From DAINPP01 sp036743375 (GTDB lineage Bacteria > Thermotogota > Thermotogae > MWEM01), in NCBI GenBank assembly GCA_036743375.1, contig DAINPP010000001.1, positions 232,804 through 296,803 of the forward strand: a DNA stretch of 64,000 bases, in the 5' to 3' direction. Numbering within the stretch: the first letter of the stretch is position 1; each line of letters opens with the position of its first letter. The notes beneath the pieces are model-generated. The model made no database searches. It was not told the origin of the DNA and saw only the letters and a list, made by a program, of their open reading frames with translations. This document shows, piece by piece, positions 26,013-35,719 of this stretch. The position numbers and the translations under genes are program-made.

Positions 26013-28523
26013 ATGAGAAACATATCGCAGAGGCTAACCTTTATCCTTCTCGTAATTCTAATACTTTTTTCAACCAGTTTATTTTCTGAGAATACACTTG
26101 AACCGGAAAGCGGTGAAGTAAAGATAGAAATTTCTGCTGACCGGTTTAATTTTTCGGGAGATAACAGTCGGGTCATATTCAGCGGTAACGTTCGGATCAA
26201 ATATGAAGAGATGATCATAGAAGCACCAACCATCACGGCATACTTTTCATCCCCGGATACGATTGATTTTTTTAAAGCGGAATCTTCGGAAAGTACATCG
26301 GTCATCCTTCATAAAGACAAAGAGGTATTTACTTCAAAGAGCCTCAAGGCTTATGTTCAGAAAAGAGCTTATTTTCTTTATGAATTACGTGGAACTTATA
26401 AATCCAAAAATGCCAAGGGAAAAGAACAGGATATGATACTTGCTTCTGAAAAAAGCAGAAGTAAAACGTTCGAAGGGAAAAATATCACGGAGGCTCACAG
26501 GGGATACCTGACGACTTGCGATGAGGAAAAACCGCATTACAGATTCCAGGCCAATTACATCGTCGTAAAAAACAGTAATGAGATTATCGCATATGATCTT
26601 CTGATGTACATATATGATATTCCTATATTACCGTACCCCGTCTTTTTCACCTCACTTGAAAGAACCGCACAACCGGTCGAATCTTCGTTTACCTTTACGG
26701 GGAGTTCTGGAATACAAACGCATCTTCGTTTTAATTATTTTTCAAAAGGCGACGAAATCGGGTCTGTTTTTTTCGATACAGTTGGTGATGGGGATAAAAA
26801 GGGGAATACAATAGGAACGGAAAACAAATTCACTCTACCTGATGGAAAGACTAAGATATATTTTTATGGTCTTCAGAAGACCGGTGAGGATTTTTCAAAC
26901 CGGAACAGTGAGATAAAACTTGATCTCTCAAGAAAATGGAACAATTCTTTTGATTCACTTTTTTATTACAGAAACAAACAGACGGTGAGTAGTGATATCA
27001 TCAGTACAAGAAATTCAGAGATAGGAATAACATTGAAAGGGAACATCAATGGAAATGGAAGTTTCGCCTTTGAAATGGGGAAACAGGAATTGAGAAGCAG
27101 CAGTAAGAATACGGATACTTATATTCTGCCATCGTTTTCAATGGGCACAATGCGTTATAAATTTTTTGAAGATATTTATCCGGTAAGTATCAATTTCAAC
27201 ACGCTTAAATTCAGTGCAAAGGATACAACAGATGCTTCAGCAACTTTTGCGGAAGTTCTGGAATCCTTACAGTATGCAGCTCAGTACGGTGTATCAACAT
27301 CGCTGCCTAAAGTCGTTATCAGAGATATAACACTTGTAAATGGTTTTACTTCTTCCCTGCAGTATTCTTTTAAAGATGATGCGGAGTATAAGGATGATCT
27401 TTTCTTTGACAATACTTTTGAACTGCCGAAGATAGGATTTGACTGGGAGGATTATTTCGGGTTGCACACTCAATATACCATGAGGGCCGGTTATCTTGAT
27501 GATGCAGAAGGCAACACCGCCTATCGATACTCAGAAAATGTGAAAACAGATTTAAATTTTAAGCTCTTCATCTGGGACAATACGATCTCTCATGATTATG
27601 TATTTCTTAAATCAGATGGAAATACTTCAAGATTTGGCTACAATAAGGAAAAAAGTCTTCTCAGTTTGACTTCGGCTTTAAAACTTGAACCGCTCGGTTC
27701 TAGCATATCGCTAAAAACAACCTATGATTTTCTTAAGAATTCGGAACAGTTATCCAATCCCCAACTGATTACAAATACTGCATTCGATTTATTTGAAACG
27801 GATATCAGTTTAAACACAAAAAGTACTATTGACGCAAGTTCGACTAAATTCTTATCCACTGATTATTCATTCAAGGTAGATAATCAATATTTCTACAACA
27901 ATTTAAGTTTTATTTATTTGTACGATCAGGAAATCAATATCAAAAAGCTCGCTGATTCTTTTGGTATCAAATTCGGACCTTTTGAACAAATGAAAAAAAT
28001 CAGTTCTGATTTTGACCTCGTTTTTCTTGATAATAACGATGAAGAAGGACTGAAGCTCGATAAAATAACAAACAGAAATTCGATTTCTATCGGACAATTC
28101 GGTGTTATAAACAGTCTCACTGAAAATTTTGACATTCAGATTTATCCACAGGAAGATGAGGAAAAAATAAATTATATAAAAAATACTTTAAATATGAAAC
28201 TTGAGGATATGACACTCGCATTCAGTACCAAATATTCTAAAAACAAAAAAATAGCCTTTGATTTTGGCGGGACATTTGAAAAATTAACACTTAACTTTGG
28301 TACGACATACGATATAGACGACACAAAGATTGAGTCGATAAAACTTTCTATGGTCAAGGACCTGCATTGCTGGGAAAATGAAACAAGTGTTGAGTTCGGA
28401 TTGAACAGTGAATCGGAACTTGAGCTGACCAAATTCACAACAAGTTTTGCCATAAAGGCCTTCCCAGAGAAACATGTCAAGATTGAACCGTTGAAGAAAG
28501 AATTCGATCTCGCTATCTTCTGA
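26013..28523 (+). CDS. LptD-like outer-membrane assembly protein (OstA family)
   Basis: 836 aa. A signal peptide (1-25) is followed by an OstA/LptA-type beta-jellyroll (about 33-165), where EISADRFNFSGDNSRVIFSGNV matches the family. Next are the LptD junction motifs GYLTTCDEEKPHYRF and IYDIPILPYPVFF, then a long beta-barrel region ending in IF. The protein has only two cysteines, C169 in the N-terminal part and C786 in an HCW near the C-terminus. These positions resemble the interdomain disulfide in E. coli LptD. In proteobacteria LptD inserts LPS; Thermotogota are not known to make LPS, so the cargo here is unknown. It has no obvious promoter of its own; the upstream terminator leaves only 25 bases before the ATG. 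Confidence 0.85.
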   Translation: MRNISQRLTFILLVILILFSTSLFSENTLEPESGEVKIEISADRFNFSGDNSRVIFSGNVRIKYEEMIIEAPTITAYFSSPDTIDFFKAESSESTSVILHKDKEVFTSKSLKAYVQKRAYFLYELRGTYKSKNAKGKEQDMILASEKSRSKTFEGKNITEAHRGYLTTCDEEKPHYRFQANYIVVKNSNEIIAYDLLMYIYDIPILPYPVFFTSLERTAQPVESSFTFTGSSGIQTHLRFNYFSKGDEIGSVFFDTVGDGDKKGNTIGTENKFTLPDGKTKIYFYGLQKTGEDFSNRNSEIKLDLSRKWNNSFDSLFYYRNKQTVSSDIISTRNSEIGITLKGNINGNGSFAFEMGKQELRSSSKNTDTYILPSFSMGTMRYKFFEDIYPVSINFNTLKFSAKDTTDASATFAEVLESLQYAAQYGVSTSLPKVVIRDITLVNGFTSSLQYSFKDDAEYKDDLFFDNTFELPKIGFDWEDYFGLHTQYTMRAGYLDDAEGNTAYRYSENVKTDLNFKLFIWDNTISHDYVFLKSDGNTSRFGYNKEKSLLSLTSALKLEPLGSSISLKTTYDFLKNSEQLSNPQLITNTAFDLFETDISLNTKSTIDASSTKFLSTDYSFKVDNQYFYNNLSFIYLYDQEINIKKLADSFGIKFGPFEQMKKISSDFDLVFLDNNDEEGLKLDKITNRNSISIGQFGVINSLTENFDIQIYPQEDEEKINYIKNTLNMKLEDMTLAFSTKYSKNKKIAFDFGGTFEKLTLNFGTTYDIDDTKIESIKLSMVKDLHCWENETSVEFGLNSESELELTKFTTSFAIKAFPEKHVKIEPLKKEFDLAIF

Positions 28524-28585
28524 TAAAGAAAATCCACCTACCGTGGAGTGCGTTTCACGGTAGGTGGATTTTCTTTATTTTTTTA
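28523..28585. terminator. Very long bidirectional terminator hairpin
   Basis: Perfect 23-base arms (28523-28545 with 28556-28578) have a 10-base loop between the convergent lptD-like and HEAT-repeat genes. T-rich flanks lie on both strands. The first arm begins within the lptD-like stop codon. Confidence 0.9.
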
Positions 28586-28596
28586 AAAGTCTAAAG

Positions 28597-29892
28597 TCAA
28601 GACAACAATTCGATGACTGCTTCCGGTGAGATCCTTAAAAGAGATCTGGCGGAAATGTTTATCATGTCAAAATCCTCCTGAGGATTCTGCATGATCTGCT
28701 TTAGTATCGGAACGGCCTCGCCCAGTTTTAAGCGGGCTGCAATATTCATAGATTCCTTTCTAACACCATCATCTTCCTTATAATTCTTTATCGTATCGAT
28801 GATAAAGGAATAAGCATCTTCGATCTTCAAGCGTCCTATTGCACGAACAGCAGCCTTTCTGACATTCTTACTGTAATCTTTGCAGACATCATCAATAATC
28901 TCTACGATATGATAATCGAGCATTTTACTCATGGCATTCATCGATGCGGTTCGCACCCTTTCATCCGGATCGGAAATCTTGGATCGGATGATAGGAACCG
29001 TTGATGTTTCATTTAACTTGGCAAATCCTTTTAAACTCTGAGCCCTGATTTCAGCATTTTCATGTTCAACAAAATATTCAAGGGAACTGATCACCCTTGA
29101 AGGGGCTTCAATATTCAAATTGACATAAGGCATGATCAATTTTGGGATTAAGACATCGTCTTTTCGCTGTTCCACAATCCCATTTACAATCTTTTCAGCA
29201 ATATCCAGCGGGAGGTCTTTAATAATTGAAATGAATGACTGTCTCTCCCTGTCGGAAAAAGCACTTCTGTCGGTTAAAAAGGCCTCAAGTTTCTCAAGAC
29301 AATATTTGGGTTCTATGGGAATCAGCTTCACCAAAGCCGTTTTTCTCAACTGAAAATCGGAGCTCTCGGAAACCGTCTTCTTTAACAATTCCACATCCTG
29401 TGTTCTTTTGATCTTTATTGACAGGGCAAGTTTCTGTACACCGGGATTTAAATCAGTCAGCAACGGTTCAAGGGTTTCGTTTTCTATCTCCTCTTCGAGT
29501 GTTTTCAGGACGGCCAATCTGATTTTCGGGGAATCATTGTTCAGCATTGGTCTCAGCTCATAGTCAGAAGTCAGCCAATAAATGGTCTGTATGGCTTCAA
29601 TACAAACAGATTCTTCCGGATCATCCAACAGGGGAATCATTTTTTCATAATCATCAGCTACACCCATTTCTCGAAAGTACTTAACAGCTGTTTTTCTGAC
29701 ACCCGGATGTGGATCCTCAAGCAGTTTTGCAATCTTTTCTGAATTGAGTTCAAACTTAATCATACCTGAAATCGCCTGCATACGAACCGAAGGACTCACC
29801 GAATTCAGAAGTTCATCATACTGAACACTAAATTTCGCAACATTTTTCTGCTCAAAATTGGAAACAAGTTCTTTTGCTATTTTAAAAGACAT
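28597..29892 (-). CDS. HEAT-repeat protein
   Basis: 431 aa built of repeated helical pairs of about 30 residues throughout. Recurring patterns include DPHPGVRKTAVKYF, SPKIRLAVLKTLEE, DPDERVRTASMNAMSKM and YSKNVRKAAVRAIGRL. There is no signal peptide or membrane segment. It is a cytoplasmic protein-binding scaffold by fold; no specific function is recognised. It is the last gene of the long leftward block, 20 bases after the FtsW/RodA gene, and is ended by the bidirectional hairpin. Some members with PBS-lyase-type HEAT repeats act with phycobilins, but nothing suggests that here. Confidence 0.85.
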   Translation of the reverse strand: MSFKIAKELVSNFEQKNVAKFSVQYDELLNSVSPSVRMQAISGMIKFELNSEKIAKLLEDPHPGVRKTAVKYFREMGVADDYEKMIPLLDDPEESVCIEAIQTIYWLTSDYELRPMLNNDSPKIRLAVLKTLEEEIENETLEPLLTDLNPGVQKLALSIKIKRTQDVELLKKTVSESSDFQLRKTALVKLIPIEPKYCLEKLEAFLTDRSAFSDRERQSFISIIKDLPLDIAEKIVNGIVEQRKDDVLIPKLIMPYVNLNIEAPSRVISSLEYFVEHENAEIRAQSLKGFAKLNETSTVPIIRSKISDPDERVRTASMNAMSKMLDYHIVEIIDDVCKDYSKNVRKAAVRAIGRLKIEDAYSFIIDTIKNYKEDDGVRKESMNIAARLKLGEAVPILKQIMQNPQEDFDMINISARSLLRISPEAVIELLS

Positions 29893-29912
29893 AACTTTTT
29901 ACCTTCCTTATC

Positions 29913-31094
29913 CTATTCATTATAATTCACTTTATCAATAACTTTTTCGTCGTTAACATCTTGTCTCTGAGAATAGTTCAGTGCACTGATGACAAAACCA
30001 AATCCCATGAGAAACGATATCATCGAACTGCCACCATAACTGACAAATGGAAGCGTAACACCTGTTGGAGGCAAAAGTCCGAATACTACCCCTACATTAA
30101 TAACAACCTGTAAAAGGATCAAATAGGCATAACCAACCACGATTACTTTCGCTGCCTGATGATGCACACCGTTTAAAGCTGCATTTATCATATTTCTACA
30201 CATAAAATAATACAGGATGAGAAGAACGGCCATCCCAAAAAAACCGAGTTCCTCACCAAGGATTGCAAAGATAAAATCAGTAAACTGAACAGGGATGACA
30301 TACTTATAACTACCAAGGCCGAGACCCTGCCCCATCAGTCCACCTGAGGAAATCGCCTTCAAACTGACATCTACCTGACCCTGAGCTTCTCCTTCCTGAA
30401 TCAGTCCAAGGAAATTCTGTATCCTCTCAAGCTGATACGGCTTGATTAATTCAAACTGGAAGGCAAGTATCAAGGCAAGAATTATCAACCCGACAATTAA
30501 AAAGATATAGGACCATCTCAATCCGGAGATGTACATCACCATCAACCCGATAGAAAATATGATGATAGAAGTGCTCAAATCCGGTTCTGCGGCTACAAGT
30601 AAAGATACAATAACTACCCAGGAAAACGGAATAATGAACTGTTCCACTATTCCTTTCGTATCATTCTGATTCCGTTTGAAATAATAAGAGGCGAGAAATA
30701 CTATGAGAACAATTTTCGCAAGTTCTGATGGTTGAACATTGATCCCGGCAACCTCTATCCATCGATGACTATGTACATCTGAGGCAAAGGCAAAAACAGC
30801 GAGAAGCAAAAACACCGTTCCAATCATATAAAAAGGGGCATACCGTATATGCTTGTCAAGCGGAATGAAGGCCACAACGAGCATCGCCACAATTCCCATC
30901 ACGATAAATTTTATCTGACGTAAAAAATAAGCATCAGACGCATATTCAGCTGATTTATAAATGAGTATATAGCTCGAACTGTACAGGATGACAATTCCCA
31001 TTACCATGATTAACGCTAACAGATAGATGATTCCTTTGTAATTCGGCCTTCCTGATTTCACCTTTTTCACGCTGTTTTCTGGTCCTTGTGACAA
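29913..31094 (-). CDS. ftsW: SEDS family peptidoglycan polymerase, FtsW/RodA type
   Basis: 393 aa with about ten membrane segments. SEDS motifs: RWIEVAGINVQPSELAKI, AAEPDLSTSIIIFSIG and GLLPPTGVTLPFVSYGGSSM. The enzyme polymerises lipid II glycan chains with a partner class B PBP at division or elongation sites. FtsW is slightly favoured over RodA by the LPPTGVTLPF pattern, but no PBP or fts neighbour confirms this. Its start overlaps the end of the GIY-YIG gene by 28 bases, so translation may be coupled. Confidence 0.88.
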   Translation of the reverse strand: MSQGPENSVKKVKSGRPNYKGIIYLLALIMVMGIVILYSSSYILIYKSAEYASDAYFLRQIKFIVMGIVAMLVVAFIPLDKHIRYAPFYMIGTVFLLLAVFAFASDVHSHRWIEVAGINVQPSELAKIVLIVFLASYYFKRNQNDTKGIVEQFIIPFSWVVIVSLLVAAEPDLSTSIIIFSIGLMVMYISGLRWSYIFLIVGLIILALILAFQFELIKPYQLERIQNFLGLIQEGEAQGQVDVSLKAISSGGLMGQGLGLGSYKYVIPVQFTDFIFAILGEELGFFGMAVLLILYYFMCRNMINAALNGVHHQAAKVIVVGYAYLILLQVVINVGVVFGLLPPTGVTLPFVSYGGSSMISFLMGFGFVISALNYSQRQDVNDEKVIDKVNYNE

Positions 31095-31498
31095 TTTAAC
31101 TCCAATACCTTTTTTGTAATCATAAAATAATCTGCCAGATTGTTTTTGAGAAAATAAAGATTTGAATCCACATTTTTACAGTCTGATGCCCCAAACCCCG
31201 GAACGGCTTCCAAATAATTAGAGATAAACGATGAAATGATCTCTTCATTCCTATCGGCACTCGGAATAGCCAACGTAGAAATCACCTTCCCCTTTTCGAG
31301 AAGATTGTCTATATGCCAGTGTTTCTTATACTCACCTGATTGATAGGAAACATGTCTGTTTATTCTTTGCTTTAAATTCTTCATAGCAGAACCGACATAG
31401 ACGTAAATCCCCTTCTTTATCTCTTTAGGCCTACCTGAAATTGTCATTTCTATATCCATCGGTAATTCTACAAATAGTAAATAACTGCCGGTATTCAT
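31067..31498 (-). CDS. GIY-YIG domain protein (DUF123 family)
   Basis: 143 aa. GIYVYVGSAMKNLKQRINRH is the GIY-YIG core in its DUF123 form, with the family's KKHWHIDNLL and GFGASDCKN motifs. By fold it is nuclease-like, but the DUF123 group has no settled function and may be a small DNA-processing enzyme. The gene starts one base after the preceding glyS stop and overlaps the next gene, so it belongs to the leftward operon. Confidence 0.85.
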   Translation of the reverse strand: MNTGSYLLFVELPMDIEMTISGRPKEIKKGIYVYVGSAMKNLKQRINRHVSYQSGEYKKHWHIDNLLEKGKVISTLAIPSADRNEEIISSFISNYLEAVPGFGASDCKNVDSNLYFLKNNLADYFMITKKVLELNCHKDQKTA

Positions 31499-31499
31499 A

Positions 31500-34400
31500 T
31501 TAATTCTCTCTTGATACTATAACGATCTCGCTGAGGTTTCCCGTCTTCATGAAGAAGTTATCAAGGTTTTTCAAAAAACCCAGCCTTGTTAATTTTAAAT
31601 CTTCCCTCTCACTCATGACAAACACATTGTCAAAGTAATTATTTATCGTAGCAGTTAGTTTTTTAACCGTCTCAAACGCCCCTTTATAATCAAAGGAATT
31701 GATCTTTTTCAACGCCACCTCTTTTATCTCTACGAATTCAGTCTCAAGAGTTCTTTCTTCCTCGTTTTCAAACAGCCTTGAATCATAATCACATGAACTA
31801 TGAGTCTTAGTGATGTTATGGACTCTTTCAAACAGCTTGGCAAGGTCAAAGAAATCCTCATCCATTTTTATACTCATTAAGGCCTGTGCGGCAAGGTAAC
31901 TTCGCAAAGGATTTGAATTCAGATGTGAAACGGCGTTTATGACATCATATTCGATTCCGTTTTCATTCAGGAAATAATCCACCCTGTTCTTCAGCAGTTC
32001 GGCAAAAATTTCCTTCAGTTTTTTGAGCTGCTCCTGACTCAAATTAAAATGATAAAGCTGGACAGATTCAGCAAACAGTTCTATCAGATCAAAATCCCAT
32101 TCTCGATCAATGATGATGTTTAATATCCTTGTAAGTGCCCGTCTCAAGGCAAACGGATCCTTTGAACCGCTTGGAATGTTCTTGATGAGTAAATTTCCAG
32201 CTATCGTATCCAGATTATCCGCTAGGGTAACAATACAACCCACATAGGTTTCTGGAACCCGATCAGAATACTGCTCTTCAATGGCCTGAGAGACTTCAAA
32301 AGGCTCTCCATCAAGTTTTGAATAAATCCTTCCCATAATCCCCTGTAGTTCGGGGAATTCATAGACCATATGCGTCGTCAAATCATTTTTCATGAGGGCA
32401 GCCGCTTTTGATACGAGTTTTTTTGATTCTTCAGTTAAATCCAGTTTATCGGAGATAGTAATCGCAAGACTCCCGTTTCGATTTACCTTTTCAAGCATAT
32501 TTCCTAACTTATTCTGGAATCCGATAGATTCAAGCAGCTTATCCCTTTCTTCAAAGGGAATTTTCATGTCCTCTTTATAGTAAAACAAAGCATCTTCTAA
32601 TCTCGCCTCAATAACCTTTCTGTATCCTTTTTTCACATTTTCAGAAGCCTTTCCCTTCTCATCGACGTTATCCTTGAAAGATAGAAACTGATTCATGAGG
32701 GTTGATTGTTTTAATACGGGAAAGGTCCTCTGATGATGCTTTAAGGTAGTAATAAGAACCTCTTTCGGTAATTCAAGATATTTCCGGTTAAAATCACCCA
32801 CAACAGGCGTTGGAAATTCAGTGAGTGAAGTGACTTCTTCAACGAGCTCATTATCAAGCGGTATAATTACCCCATCGATTTCTTCAACAGCTTTTATATC
32901 TCGAAGAATTTTATCTTTTCTTTCAGACTGATACGCATAAACACATTTTTCTTTCATGATTTCAAAGTATTCATCTGCTTTTCCTACACTGATTTCATTA
33001 TTTTGAATTTTATTATCCGCGGTAAATGAAAGAAATCTGTGTCCTTCAGTCTTGTTAGTGGCTTTCTTCCCCATAAACTCAAAATCAAGAATATCGGTTC
33101 CGATTACAGCAAGCACATTATGAACGGGTCTGACAAACTTATACTGCCCATCAGCCCACTTCATCGGTTTTTTAAAGTTCAGCTTATAAAGGAATTCGGG
33201 TAATCTCTCTTTTAAAACTTCAGCAGTACTTCTCCCAACAATCTTTCTCTGTATATAACAATAGTCGACTCCATTCTCCTCTTTCACAATAATATCCCCG
33301 ACAACGGCATTATTCCCCCTGAGAAAGCCATTCAGCGCCTTAGAAGGAACATTCTCCCCATCAAAGGCAATCTTCTTTGCGGGACCACGTTTCACCTCTT
33401 CACCATCATCCTGTTTGTCGGATATGTTTTTCACATGAACTCCAAACCGTCTCGCCGCATAAAAGAACTCTACCCCGTCATTTTTTATCCGTGTTTGTTC
33501 AAGCAGATTCGAAATTCCCTCTTTCATCTGCTTCTGTAAGGATTCAATTTCTGAAGGTGGAATTTCTTCGATCAGGATTTCCAGAATAAAATCATTGTTC
33601 ATAATCTCTTGGCTCCTTTCAGCATTTATATTTTTCTTGATATCATTTACAATAATCAACCGCATTACTCTTTTCGCATCAGCGGGTACAGAGAATTTCT
33701 GAAGTTCTTTTTCATTTTTAAGAAGATATCGTTTTCGCAGACCTTTTTGATTCAGGTATATCATCATACTGTCATAATCATAACATGATGAATGTTGATT
33801 TAGGGATGATTCAGGGACACCTTCACCTAAAAACGAACGCTGATTAAGTCCATCATCAGCCTCTTGACCATCATTTTCATAACAATTTTCTACAATTAAA
33901 ATTGGTTCTCGTTCCGCGTGGTCGTCATTTGAAAAGTAACTTTCATTCAACGCATTGGAAATAACGAGATCCGGTGAGGAATCGCCATTCGTCTTCCAGA
34001 CAATGATCTTATTCATCCCAGCCATTTCAGTAAGCCACTGCATAAACTGCCTCTGCAGGACATTTATCTTCCGTGTATTTCTGAAATAACCATTATGAAA
34101 CCTGTTTGCTATCCCACTCGTTATTGAGCGATAATCAGTCCAGTCAATCACTTGATAATGTTCGGAATAAAACAGGGTGTGAACCCCAAGAACAACTGCC
34201 CCAATGACAACAAACGAATCTGATACGTTAAATACGGCGAAATAATTAACGGACAGAAAATCGACAACTGCCCCCTTAAACAGCCTGTCTATCTGATTTC
34301 CCAGAGCACCCCCGATAATCGACCCAAAGGAAAAGGCCAACCAGGGTGATCTCCTGATAAATTTCAGTGAAATTAAAAAGACGATGAAAATGATTACGAA

Positions 34401-34595
34401 TACCAACGGAACAAGGATGTGAGTAAATCCCTGAAACATTCCGAAAGAAATTCCGGTGTTCTTGACATTCGTAATCGCAATGAAATCACCAATAATATTT
34501 ATCGTCTGATGTGGTTCAAGATATTCGACAATGATTTTTTTTGAAAGCTGGTCTAGAAATAAAGCCAATACCAACCAGAATGACATTAACGCCAT
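31500..34595 (-). CDS. Joined reading frame: signal peptidase II (LspA) and glycyl-tRNA synthetase beta chain (GlyS)
   Basis: One open frame of 1031 codons. Residues 1-142 are a full LspA: four membrane segments and the catalytic Asp pair D112 (VVDF) and D126 (FNVSDS). Residues about 332-1031 are a full-length GlyS (700 aa) starting MNNDFILEILIEEIPP, with ARRFG and KPMKWADG blocks and a DALR-like C-terminal region. Residues 143-331 are a linker rich in N, E and S with no motif I recognise. Codon 332 is an ATG (33600-33602) with AAAGGAG ten bases upstream, so GlyS may also be made separately. LspA cleaves prolipoproteins in the membrane; GlyS charges tRNA-Gly with GlyQ, which is not in this window. 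No stop lies between the two. Confidence 0.88.
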   Translation of the reverse strand: MALMSFWLVLALFLDQLSKKIIVEYLEPHQTINIIGDFIAITNVKNTGISFGMFQGFTHILVPLVFVIIFIVFLISLKFIRRSPWLAFSFGSIIGGALGNQIDRLFKGAVVDFLSVNYFAVFNVSDSFVVIGAVVLGVHTLFYSEHYQVIDWTDYRSITSGIANRFHNGYFRNTRKINVLQRQFMQWLTEMAGMNKIIVWKTNGDSSPDLVISNALNESYFSNDDHAEREPILIVENCYENDGQEADDGLNQRSFLGEGVPESSLNQHSSCYDYDSMMIYLNQKGLRKRYLLKNEKELQKFSVPADAKRVMRLIIVNDIKKNINAERSQEIMNNDFILEILIEEIPPSEIESLQKQMKEGISNLLEQTRIKNDGVEFFYAARRFGVHVKNISDKQDDGEEVKRGPAKKIAFDGENVPSKALNGFLRGNNAVVGDIIVKEENGVDYCYIQRKIVGRSTAEVLKERLPEFLYKLNFKKPMKWADGQYKFVRPVHNVLAVIGTDILDFEFMGKKATNKTEGHRFLSFTADNKIQNNEISVGKADEYFEIMKEKCVYAYQSERKDKILRDIKAVEEIDGVIIPLDNELVEEVTSLTEFPTPVVGDFNRKYLELPKEVLITTLKHHQRTFPVLKQSTLMNQFLSFKDNVDEKGKASENVKKGYRKVIEARLEDALFYYKEDMKIPFEERDKLLESIGFQNKLGNMLEKVNRNGSLAITISDKLDLTEESKKLVSKAAALMKNDLTTHMVYEFPELQGIMGRIYSKLDGEPFEVSQAIEEQYSDRVPETYVGCIVTLADNLDTIAGNLLIKNIPSGSKDPFALRRALTRILNIIIDREWDFDLIELFAESVQLYHFNLSQEQLKKLKEIFAELLKNRVDYFLNENGIEYDVINAVSHLNSNPLRSYLAAQALMSIKMDEDFFDLAKLFERVHNITKTHSSCDYDSRLFENEEERTLETEFVEIKEVALKKINSFDYKGAFETVKKLTATINNYFDNVFVMSEREDLKLTRLGFLKNLDNFFMKTGNLSEIVIVSREN
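33603..33619 (-). promoter_or_regulatory. Internal ribosome-binding site before the GlyS portion
   Basis: AAAGGAG on the minus strand (33613-33619) lies ten bases before an in-frame ATG at the canonical GlyS N-terminus. It supports internal initiation within the joined frame. Confidence 0.6.
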
Positions 34596-34598
34596 AAA

Positions 34599-35705
34599 TC
34601 AGTCCTTTTTCATTTTTGAGAAATAAACCAGTTCCTGTTCTATAAATTCATCCAGTTCACCATCCATAACCGCATCGGCATTTCCGGTCTCCGCATTTGT
34701 CCTGAGATCTTTCACCATTCTATACGGATGGAAAACATAAGATCTGATCTGATTTCCCCATGAAACATCGTTCAGTTCACCCTGAATACCCGATGCTTCC
34801 GCTTTCTGTTTTGCCAGTTCTATCTGATACAACTTTGCCATAAGAATCTTCATGGCCGTATCCTTGTTCTGATGCTGATTCCTCTGATTCTGACAGGTAA
34901 CCACTATATTAGTCGGAAGATGTGTGATACGAACGGCAGATTCCGTTCGGTTTACATGCTGCCCACCCGCGCCGGATGCCCGATAAACGTCTATCCTCAA
35001 GTCATCCGGATTGATGTCGATATTGATACTGTCGTCCAACTCCGGCAAAATACTGACTGAAGCAAACGAGGTATGTCTTCTGCTGTTTGAATCAAACGGA
35101 GAGATTCTAACCAGTCTGTGAATCCCCTGCTCATGTTTCAGATAGCCATAGCAGTATTCACCCTTAACCAGTATGGTAACGCTCTTAATACCCGCTTCGT
35201 CACCCGGTTGCGATTCGATAATCTCGGTAGAAAAATTCTTTCTTTCCGCCCACCTTAAGTACATCCTCAGAAGCATCTGCGTCCAGTCCTGCGATTCAGT
35301 CCCGCCCGCACCGGCATGTATCGTTAAAAAGGTATTATTAATATCAAAACTGTCATTCAACAACATGGACAACTCAAAAGATCTGACTTCGCCCTTTAAT
35401 TTCGAAAGAAATTCATAGAACTGATCCTCCATTCCTTCATCTTCTTCGGCGAATTCAAGCGCGACATCTGCATCTCCTATTGTATCATTTATTTTTTTTA
35501 TTTCTTCCATTTGAGCCCTGATTATTTTTGTGTCCCTTAAAACTTCAGCTGCACGGTCTTTATCATTCCAGAAATCGCCTCCCGACATCTCATCTTCGAG
35601 TTCCTGAAGTTTTATCTTTGCCTCTTTCTCATCAAATACCCTTGAAGTCTCCTTAAACTTATCCTTCAAGGCATTCATTTCCGCCTTTTTTTCATACGGT
35701 ATCAT
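34599..35705 (-). CDS. prfB: Peptide chain release factor 2
   Basis: 368 aa, full-length RF2 beginning MIPYEKKAEMNALKDKF. The anticodon-like tripeptide is SPF (in ISPFDSNSRR) and the peptidyl-hydrolase motif is GGQ (in ASGAGGQHVNRTESA). It releases peptides at UGA and UAA. No in-frame UGA or programmed frameshift is needed; the frame is open from the ATG. It sits 14 bases downstream of secA and three bases upstream of the LspA-GlyS frame, so the three are one transcript. Confidence 0.96.
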   Translation of the reverse strand: MIPYEKKAEMNALKDKFKETSRVFDEKEAKIKLQELEDEMSGGDFWNDKDRAAEVLRDTKIIRAQMEEIKKINDTIGDADVALEFAEEDEGMEDQFYEFLSKLKGEVRSFELSMLLNDSFDINNTFLTIHAGAGGTESQDWTQMLLRMYLRWAERKNFSTEIIESQPGDEAGIKSVTILVKGEYCYGYLKHEQGIHRLVRISPFDSNSRRHTSFASVSILPELDDSINIDINPDDLRIDVYRASGAGGQHVNRTESAVRITHLPTNIVVTCQNQRNQHQNKDTAMKILMAKLYQIELAKQKAEASGIQGELNDVSWGNQIRSYVFHPYRMVKDLRTNAETGNADAVMDGELDEFIEQELVYFSKMKKD

Positions 35706-35719
35706 CTTTTCACCTCAAA

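Noticed and set aside
34599..35705. Programmed +1 frameshift in prfB
   Set aside because: The frame is open from ATG to the end with a full RF2 N-terminus; no in-frame UGA is present.
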